Assembly (NCBI GenBank): GCA_945901965.1
Contig: CAMDMN010000050.1
Span: 1 to 10,727 of the forward strand
Length of the DNA: 10,727 nt
Direction: 5' to 3'
Source: Legionella genomosp. 1
GTDB taxonomy: Bacteria; Pseudomonadota; Gammaproteobacteria; Legionellales; Legionellaceae
The notes under the pieces were generated by a model. It searched no databases. It had not been told where the DNA came from and saw nothing but the letters and a program-made list of their open reading frames with translations. Shown here one piece after another: positions 5,842 through 10,727 of the stretch; the stretch's first letter is position 1, and each line of letters begins with the position of its first letter. The translations under genes were made by a program, and so were the position numbers.

Positions 5842-5869
5842 ATTCTACCGGAAAATGATCGGCTGTCAA
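5842..5869 (-). promoter_or_regulatory. Strong sigma70-type promoter of the tRNA cluster
   Basis: Consensus -35 TTGACA (5869-5864), 16-bp spacer, -10 TAGAAT (5847-5842, 5 of 6). The discriminator after it is GC-rich (GCAGCCC), as in stringently controlled stable-RNA promoters. Predicted start is near 5835, about 10 nt before tRNA-Gly. It lies just downstream of the pgsA stop, so the tRNAs need not rely on pgsA transcription. Confidence 0.75.
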
Positions 5870-5887
5870 TAACAAAATACAGATAAT

Positions 5888-6460
5888 TTAAGACTTATTA
5901 TCACTATTCATTAATTTAGGCCAAGCGAGCTTAATATAAACCACCATCGTCCATATTGTTAAAATAGCAGCGGCGTATAGCATAACAAACCCCAAAATCC
6001 CCCAATATGAAGTTTCAGGATAAAAAGCGAGCAATAATATTAGAGCTATCATTTGTAAGGTTGTCTTTACTTTACCTATGTAATTCACCGCCATACTAGC
6101 GCCACTTCCAACTTCAGACATCCATTCTCTTAGTGCTGAAATCACAATTTCTCGCCCCACAATAATGATCGCAGGAATTGTAATATATGAAATTTCTTTA
6201 GCGCCAACTAATAATAATAAACTTGTAGCAACTAATAATTTATCAGCCACAGGATCAAGAAATGCGCCAAAAGGAGAAATTTGTTCTAGTTTCCTAGCAA
6301 GATAACCATCTAACCAATCAGTAAAAGATGCTAGCGCAAAAATAATTGCAGCAGCTCCATGAGACCAAGAAAATGGTAAATAGAAAACCACAATAAAAAA
6401 TGGAATAAGTACGATACGCATAAGCGTTAGCAAATTAGGTAAACTAGTTAAATTAATCAC
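5888..6460 (-). CDS. pgsA: CDP-diacylglycerol--glycerol-3-phosphate 3-phosphatidyltransferase
   Basis: A 190-aa inner-membrane enzyme that joins CDP-diacylglycerol and sn-glycerol 3-phosphate to phosphatidylglycerophosphate, the committed step to phosphatidylglycerol and cardiolipin. The CDP-alcohol phosphotransferase signature is complete: Asp48, Asp51-Gly52, Ala55-Arg56, Gly65, Asp69, Asp73. Family segments GREIVISALREW (102-113) and GKVKTTLQM (129-137) are present. Hydrophobic helices lie at about 8-30, 35-50, 75-100, 134-148 and 152-178. The length matches E. coli PgsA (about 180 aa). The start is GTG (6460-6458) with GAGGTG 4-5 nt upstream; no ATG fits better. It stands 84 bp after the HAD gene with a candidate promoter between. 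The downstream tRNA neighbours match E. coli, supporting orthology. Confidence 0.96.
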   Translation of the reverse strand: MINLTSLPNLLTLMRIVLIPFFIVVFYLPFSWSHGAAAIIFALASFTDWLDGYLARKLEQISPFGAFLDPVADKLLVATSLLLLVGAKEISYITIPAIIIVGREIVISALREWMSEVGSGASMAVNYIGKVKTTLQMIALILLLAFYPETSYWGILGFVMLYAAAILTIWTMVVYIKLAWPKLMNSDNKS

Positions 6461-6479
6461 GACTCACCTCAGTTTAAAA

Positions 6480-6509
6480 AATATACTTAGTCCTAAATTC
6501 GGCAGTAAA
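6480..6509 (-). promoter_or_regulatory. Candidate pgsA promoter
   Basis: In the gap before pgsA, reading leftward: -35-like TTTACT (6509-6504, 4 of 6), 18-bp spacer, -10 TATATT (6485-6480, 5 of 6). The transcript would start about 13 nt before the GTG codon, leaving a short leader with the Shine-Dalgarno. pgsA may also be read through from the rluC-HAD genes. Confidence 0.45.
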
Positions 6510-6544
6510 AACGTAGCAATAGCCGTAAATGTGCTGATTTTAGG

Positions 6545-7204
6545 TTAATTTAGTGGCAACTTTAAAAATTCGGCTAACTGCCGGTAATTATCAAATACAT
6601 CTATAGCACCTGCTGTAATGAGTTTTTCACCTTGATTGTGATCATAATCAAAACCAATAGCATCAACACCAATATATTTTGCCATCTCCATATCTACAGT
6701 AGAATCACCAACCATTAAAGCTTCACCAGCACTAAATCCGGTTTCAATTAAAATTTCTTCAAGCATTTGTGGACATGGTTTAGCAGGAACATCACCTGCT
6801 GATCGCGTAATCGAGAAATACGTATCTAATTGGGAATCATACAATGCCCGCTTAAGCGAAGATTGACCCTTATTAGTTGCAATAGCTAAATCAATCCCTG
6901 CTTGCTTTAATTGATTCAATATCTCACGTGCTCCAGGAATCAGAGCCACGTCTAATGATTCTTTTACTAAATAATGTTGTACCTCTTGTAAAAATTGTTC
7001 ATATTGATGAAGAGATAAATCTGGAAATAATTTCTTTATTACCATCCCAAGACCTAGAGGAACATAAAGTCTTGCTTCACGCTCATCAAATTCTTTATAT
7101 TTCATACATTTTGCAATGGTCGCAATTGTATTTATAATCGGACCTATTGTATCTCCAAGCGTCCCTTCCCAATCAAAAATAACTATCTGGTATGGCCTAC
7201 TCAT
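6545..7204 (-). CDS. HAD-family phosphatase (phosphoglycolate phosphatase-like)
   Basis: A 219-aa HAD subfamily IA hydrolase next to rluC, a pairing seen in other gammaproteobacteria. Motif I is FDWEGTLGDT with nucleophile Asp11. The usual second Asp (general acid/base) is Glu13, an uncommon change. Motif II is IATNKG (Thr110), motif III is Lys142 in AKPCP, and motif IV is MVGDSTVD (Asp167, Asp171). A helical C1 cap lies at about 20-85. I choose the ATG at 7204, 7 nt after the rluC stop and 11 nt after GGGAG. A TTG at 7222 is in frame but overlaps rluC. The substrate is unknown: phosphoglycolate, nucleotides or another small phosphate ester. Likely co-transcribed with rluC. Confidence 0.88.
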   Translation of the reverse strand: MSRPYQIVIFDWEGTLGDTIGPIINTIATIAKCMKYKEFDEREARLYVPLGLGMVIKKLFPDLSLHQYEQFLQEVQHYLVKESLDVALIPGAREILNQLKQAGIDLAIATNKGQSSLKRALYDSQLDTYFSITRSAGDVPAKPCPQMLEEILIETGFSAGEALMVGDSTVDMEMAKYIGVDAIGFDYDHNQGEKLITAGAIDVFDNYRQLAEFLKLPLN

Positions 7205-7211
7205 TACCAAT

Positions 7212-8141
7212 TTAACTCCCAATAGCTCTTAAATGAATTAGAGTTTCTGTAAATTTATCATCTAAATCTGCCTGAAACTTATAATCTATGCCGTTTAGAT
7301 TAAATTGAATTGCCCTAGCATGCAAATAAAGACGATTTTTTGTCACAATATTTTCTAATATTAGATCATTACCACCATATTTTTCATCCCCAACAATCGG
7401 CTGGCCAAAACTTGCACTATGAACTCGGATCTGATGTGTTCTACCAGTTCTAGGCCTTGCTTCTACTAAACACGTTTCTTTATAATTTTCTAATAATTTA
7501 AATAAAGTTTGCGATTTTTTCCCATCTTCGCTTACACGCACAACCCGCTCTCCAGACTTTAATGTAGATTTTACCAAAGCAACATCAATAGTTATTTCTT
7601 TTTTCCCGTGCCAAGGATGACAAAGCAATGCCCAATAAGTCTTTTCAACCGTTCGTGCCTCAAGCAAAGCTTGGATAGAACGAAGTACGCTACGCTTTTT
7701 AGCCAGTAATAAACAGCCTGAAGTATCCTTATCTAAACGGTGAACTAATTCAAGATAAGATAAATCGGTACGTATATTCCGCATAGCTTCAATAACGCCT
7801 AAGCTTAAACCGCTCCCACCATGCACGGCAATTCCCGCGGGTTTATTAATTACTATTAAATTATTATCTTCATGAATTATAGATTTAATTAAACGCTCAC
7901 TAAGCTTTGTACCAACATGTATTTCTTTATCAGCAGTCATTCGAATTGGTGGAATGCGCACCATATCACCCGGCACAAGCCTACTACTTACCGCTGCCCG
8001 CTTTTTATTTACCCGCACTTCACCTCCACGGATTATGCGATAAATATGGCTCTTAGGCACACCTTTTAAGATGCGAATCAAATAATTATCAAGCCTTTGT
8101 CCATCTTCTTCTCTAGTTATTTCTATATATCGTACATTCAT
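7212..8141 (-). CDS. rluC: 23S rRNA pseudouridine synthase RluC
   Basis: A 309-aa RluA-family enzyme; E. coli RluC isomerises U955, U2504 and U2580 of 23S rRNA. An S4 RNA-binding domain spans about 15-65 (RLDNYLIRILKGVPKSHIYR onward, with GEVRVNKKR). The catalytic domain carries HRLDKDTSG (134-142, catalytic Asp137) and RTGRTHQIRVH (231-241). The frame extends upstream to 8312, but conserved sequence begins at MNVRYIEI, so the ATG at 8141 is chosen (weak AGG about 9 nt before). The extra 57 codons would also cover the promoters. Its divergence from rne matches the E. coli rne/rluC arrangement and favours RluC over RluD. It heads an rluC-HAD transcription unit that may continue into pgsA. Confidence 0.95.
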   Translation of the reverse strand: MNVRYIEITREEDGQRLDNYLIRILKGVPKSHIYRIIRGGEVRVNKKRAAVSSRLVPGDMVRIPPIRMTADKEIHVGTKLSERLIKSIIHEDNNLIVINKPAGIAVHGGSGLSLGVIEAMRNIRTDLSYLELVHRLDKDTSGCLLLAKKRSVLRSIQALLEARTVEKTYWALLCHPWHGKKEITIDVALVKSTLKSGERVVRVSEDGKKSQTLFKLLENYKETCLVEARPRTGRTHQIRVHSASFGQPIVGDEKYGGNDLILENIVTKNRLYLHARAIQFNLNGIDYKFQADLDDKFTETLIHLRAIGS

Positions 8142-8175
8142 TAATGAAAGCCTATTTGCTGTGCGTTGTTTTTTT

Positions 8176-8191
8176 GTTATGATTACATAAC
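8176..8191. repeat. Perfect 16-bp palindrome in the rluC leader
   Basis: GTTATG-ATTA-CATAAC, 6-bp arms with a 4-bp centre, lies between the rluC promoter and its start codon. It could be an operator or a small leader hairpin. No function is known to me. Confidence 0.4.
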
Positions 8192-8214
8192 GCGTGAATA
8201 TATTCCGCGAAAGA

Positions 8215-8244
8215 ATTATAACGCATAAACGAATAGATTGTTTA
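8215..8244 (-). promoter_or_regulatory. rluC: rluC promoter
   Basis: Reading leftward: -35 TAAACA (8244-8239, 4 of 6), 18-bp spacer, perfect -10 TATAAT (8220-8215). The predicted start near 8208 gives a leader of about 67 nt. Its -35 overlaps the -35 of the candidate rne promoter on the other strand. Confidence 0.55.
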
Positions 8245-8270
8245 ACGGCTGGTAAAAAACCAGCTATAAA
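8242..8270 (+). promoter_or_regulatory. rne: Candidate rne promoter with palindrome filling the spacer
   Basis: -35 TTAACG (8242-8247, 4 of 6), spacer 8248-8264 of exactly 17 bp, -10 TATAAA (8265-8270, 5 of 6). The whole spacer is one palindrome, GCTGGT-AAAAA-ACCAGC, which would suit a repressor operator. No T-run follows, so it is not a terminator. The predicted start near 8277 gives a ~437-nt leader, of the same order as the 361-nt E. coli rne leader. Confidence 0.45.
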
Positions 8271-8277
8271 AAAATAG

Positions 8278-8714
8278 ACGCGCTTTCCTTCTGTTTTAAT
8301 ACAAGGAAGCAACCCTCAAGCACCAGAGTCAAATTGAATACGAACTCACCAGAGCTAAGAGCATGCAAGACATGCTATAAAATACAGTATGCACCCTACT
8401 ACGAAAAGGCAACGTGCGTACGCTCTGTCATTAAGAATTTTTTTATAAGTTTATTAATTAAGCAAATGAATAGGCCCACGGATAGGACTATTAATATTTC
8501 ATCCAACCTGCCAAAACTTGCAAAAATTAAACAAATTATTAAAAATATCTTAAGGTCTTGGGTATTGCTTAAATCTAATACCAGACATCGCAATTATTGT
8601 GATTATTTAGCCATTCTTCGCTTTAATGGTATTAAACCCCTTGCTATTCTTACACAAGCATATTTGTTACCAAATAGTAACTTATAGATAAAGCGCCATT
8701 ATATGGGGTTAAAA
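8278..8714 (+). promoter_or_regulatory. rne: Long rne 5' untranslated leader
   Basis: About 440 nt without a convincing gene. In E. coli RNase E autoregulates through hairpins in its long leader, and a similar role is inferred here. Visible hairpins: GCTTTCCTT with AAGGAAGC (8282-8310, one bulge), AGCATG/CATGCT with a 5-nt loop (8360-8376), GTTAC/GTAAC (8666-8681), and a small CCAT/ATGG (8696-8706) that would partly hide the GGGG before the start codon. AU-rich single-stranded stretches between them are possible RNase E sites. I cannot match the E. coli hairpins one by one. Confidence 0.5.
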
Positions 8715-10673
8715 ATGGAAAAAATGTTAATTAATGCAACACAGAGCGAAGAAATCCGCGTTGCTCTTGTAAAAGATAATCATTTATATGACTTAGATAT
8801 TGAATGTCCATCAGAAATCAAAAAGAAAGGAAATATTTATAAAGCAGTTGTTACTCGTAGAGAGCCAAGTTTAGATGCTGTTTTTGTTGAGTTTGGTTCT
8901 AAACGCCAAGGTTTTCTACCATTAAAAGAAATTGCACCTGAATATTTAAAAAAATCTGCTCATCATAGCGAAGATTCTAAACCTAATATTAGTGCTTTGA
9001 TTCGTGAAGGACAAGAATTACTAATTCAAGTTGATAAAGATGAAAGGGGCAATAAAGGCGCTGCAGTTACAACCTTTATTACCTTGGCAGGATGTTACTT
9101 AGTTTTAATGCCTAATAGTCCACGTGCAGGAGGTATCTCACGGCGTATAGAAGGTGATGATCGTGATGAATTAAAAGAAACGCTTAATTCATTAGAATTA
9201 GCCGAAGATATGGGTGTAATAATTCGTACCGCAGGTGTTGGCAAGAATCAAGATGAACTTCAAGCTGATCTTGATATGTTATGTAACCAATGGCATGCAA
9301 TTAAAAATGCATACAATAACCAACTTTCTCCATGCTTAATTCACCAAGAAGGCGATGTAATTATTCGTTCAATTCGTGATAATTTAAGAAAATCAGTTAG
9401 CGAAATAATTATTGACGATCAAATTTCTTATGTTAAAGCTAGGCAATATATTGAACAAGTAAAGCCTGATTTTTTACCAAATCTTAAATTATATAATAAT
9501 ACTATTCCATTATTTACTTTTTACCAAATTGAAAGTCAAATTGAAACTGCGTATCAACGTGAAGTTTTATTACCTTCAGGTGGTGCCTTAGTAATAGATA
9601 GAACAGAAGCTCTCGTTTCAATAGATATCAACTCAGCCAAAGCAACTAGTGGCTCTGATATTGAGGCTACCGCATTAAATACCAATTTAGAAGCGGCGGA
9701 TGAAATAGCAAGACAACTTCGTTTACGAGATCTAGGCGGCTTAGTCGTTATCGACTTTATTGACATGAGCTCTAGCAAAAATCAGCGTGAAGTTGAAAAC
9801 CGCTTAAAAGAAGCGCTTCAAGCAGATAGGGCAAGAATACAAGTTGGCCGTATTTCAAGATTTGGCTTACTTGAAATGTCACGACAACGCTTAAGATTAT
9901 CTCTTGGTGAAACAGCACAAGAAGTATGCCCACGATGCGAAGGCCGTGGGACTGTGCGCAATATTCAGTCACAAGTTTTATCAATTATTCGCCTCATTGA
10001 AGAAGAAGCTATTAAAGCAAAAACGGCTGAGATTCAAGTGCAGCTCCCAGTTGAGATGGCTACTTTTATCATCAATGAAAAACGCGACTTTATTTTAAAT
10101 ATCGAAAAAAGACATGATGTGCATGTTTTAATTATTGCGAACCCATATTTAAAACCTCCGCAATATAACATCACTAAACTTAAAGAAGACAATGTTGGCA
10201 AAAATAAAAAACCAAGTTACTCTCTAATTCAACTGCCAGAATTAGATATAATACAAGCTCAACCATCTAACACGATTATTGATGAACCAGCTGTAAAATC
10301 TTATGCAAGCCAGCAACAACCTACAGCGCAAAGGGAAGCTGGGTTTTTCATAAAATTATGGAATGTTTTATTAGGCCAAGGGGATAATAATGATCAAACG
10401 TCTCCTCGCCAAGATAAAAGAATTCAAGAGCATAATACAAACAGAAAAACTAACGCGTCTACACATCATGAAAAAAGAAACAACCACCCGGCAAACCGTA
10501 AAAGACGTCCTCAAAATAACAATCAACAATCTAAATCAGCGGCGAATCCAAATGCTTTACCAAAAAATAAACATAATTCAAGCCCACAACATGGCAATCG
10601 TCACGCCCAGATAAAAAAAGCTGAGGAAGGCAATAAGCCTTTAGTAAATAAGGATAAACTAGAAGAAAATTAG
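8715..10673 (+). CDS. rne: Ribonuclease E, short form
   Basis: A 652-aa endoribonuclease that starts mRNA decay and matures rRNA and tRNA, normally at the inner membrane as the degradosome core. The start MEKMLINATQ aligns with E. coli MKRMLINATQ, so the ATG at 8715 is used, with GGGG 6 nt upstream; the ATG at 8703 is in frame but less likely. The S1 domain lies at about 36-120. The DNase I-like catalytic site has Asp304 (SIDINSAKATSG) and Asp347 (VVIDFIDM). The zinc link CPRCEGRG has Cys405 and Cys408. Each is one residue from the E. coli numbering. After about 500 the tail is only ~150 aa (E. coli RNase E is 1061 aa): a hydrophobic segment GFFIKLWNVLL (543-553), possibly membrane-targeting, then a basic Asn/Gln/His-rich stretch likely to bind RNA. 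Confidence 0.96.
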   Translation: MEKMLINATQSEEIRVALVKDNHLYDLDIECPSEIKKKGNIYKAVVTRREPSLDAVFVEFGSKRQGFLPLKEIAPEYLKKSAHHSEDSKPNISALIREGQELLIQVDKDERGNKGAAVTTFITLAGCYLVLMPNSPRAGGISRRIEGDDRDELKETLNSLELAEDMGVIIRTAGVGKNQDELQADLDMLCNQWHAIKNAYNNQLSPCLIHQEGDVIIRSIRDNLRKSVSEIIIDDQISYVKARQYIEQVKPDFLPNLKLYNNTIPLFTFYQIESQIETAYQREVLLPSGGALVIDRTEALVSIDINSAKATSGSDIEATALNTNLEAADEIARQLRLRDLGGLVVIDFIDMSSSKNQREVENRLKEALQADRARIQVGRISRFGLLEMSRQRLRLSLGETAQEVCPRCEGRGTVRNIQSQVLSIIRLIEEEAIKAKTAEIQVQLPVEMATFIINEKRDFILNIEKRHDVHVLIIANPYLKPPQYNITKLKEDNVGKNKKPSYSLIQLPELDIIQAQPSNTIIDEPAVKSYASQQQPTAQREAGFFIKLWNVLLGQGDNNDQTSPRQDKRIQEHNTNRKTNASTHHEKRNNHPANRKRRPQNNNQQSKSAANPNALPKNKHNSSPQHGNRHAQIKKAEEGNKPLVNKDKLEEN

Positions 10674-10684
10674 TTAATAAATGC

Positions 10685-10720
10685 GTAGCCTTGATGAAGC
10701 GCAGCGTAATCAAGGTTTTT
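10685..10720 (+). terminator. rne terminator formed by a GTAG/REP-like hairpin
   Basis: GTAG (10685-10688) is followed by arms CCTTGAT (10689-10695) and ATCAAGG (10709-10715) around GAAGCGCAGCGTA, then five T (10716-10720). Stem plus U-run, 11 nt after the rne stop, make an intrinsic terminator. The GTAG foot and the GAAGCGCAGCG centre resemble REP-type extragenic repeats known in gammaproteobacteria, so it may be a domesticated repeat. Confidence 0.8.
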
Positions 10721-10727
10721 ATTTAAA

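Noticed and set aside
8142..8312. 57-codon N-terminal extension of rluC
   Set aside because: No similarity to RluC N-termini, and it would cover the promoters; the frame is probably open by chance.
8360..8376. Hairpin AGCATG/CATGCT as a terminator
   Set aside because: No U-run follows; A-rich sequence comes after it. Kept only as a leader structure.
8399..8593. 64-codon minus-strand ORF with a hydrophobic product, in the same region
   Set aside because: Antisense to the leader; the hydrophobic residues follow from T-rich codons; no ribosome binding site seen.
8334..8687. 117-codon plus-strand ORF in the rne leader
   Set aside because: TTG start without a Shine-Dalgarno, no recognisable domain, and it lies where a long untranslated rne leader is expected. 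Probably a chance open frame in AT-rich DNA.
1..10727. CRISPR array, insertion sequence or second att copy
   Set aside because: I saw no regularly spaced repeats of CRISPR length, no IS transposase, and no repeat of the tRNA-Leu 3' end within the window.

Overview
The window looks like a piece of an AT-rich gammaproteobacterial chromosome. On the right lies a conserved housekeeping block (rne, rluC, a HAD phosphatase, pgsA, then tRNA-Gly, tRNA-Cys and tRNA-Leu). On the left an integrative element is inserted next to tRNA-Leu. The gamma-type RNase E with rluC divergent from it, and the pgsA/Gly-Cys-Leu order known from E. coli (pgsA-glyW-cysT-leuZ), support Gammaproteobacteria. The low GC would suit a Legionella/Coxiella-like lineage, but that placement is a guess.

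Element, positions 1 to about 5552, all genes on the minus strand and reading away from tRNA-Leu. In transcription order: a P4-type tyrosine integrase; an unrecognised 312-aa protein coupled to it by an ATGA overlap; an AlpA-like HTH regulator; a 55-aa ORF coupled to its neighbours on both sides; a prim-pol type primase; a DUF3987 helicase-like protein; a 103-aa protein; and the first codons of another gene at the left edge. Integrase + AlpA + primase/helicase is the layout of P4-like satellites and phage-inducible chromosomal islands, so the element probably excises and replicates. Its far end is outside the window. Between int and tRNA-Leu lies a 48-bp tract of two pairs of 12-bp-period repeats, which are candidate integrase arm sites.

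tRNA block, 5550 to 5869: a strong promoter (TTGACA, 16 bp, TAGAAT) drives tRNA-Gly. A good intrinsic terminator sits directly between tRNA-Gly and tRNA-Cys. The tRNA-Cys is odd: it has no encoded CCA, a U-U mismatch in the acceptor stem and C instead of U at position 55. tRNA-Leu(UAA) looks normal. No convincing terminator follows it, so the tRNA transcript could run into the integrase gene.

Housekeeping block, 5888 to the end: pgsA (GTG start), a HAD phosphatase with Glu for the usual second Asp of motif I, and rluC are read leftward. rne is read rightward after a 573-bp divergent intergenic region. In that region the candidate rluC and rne promoters overlap, and a 17-bp palindrome exactly fills the candidate rne promoter spacer. 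RNase E (652 aa) has a complete catalytic half but a short, basic, Asn/Gln-rich tail. rne ends in a terminator hairpin that looks like a GTAG-type REP element.
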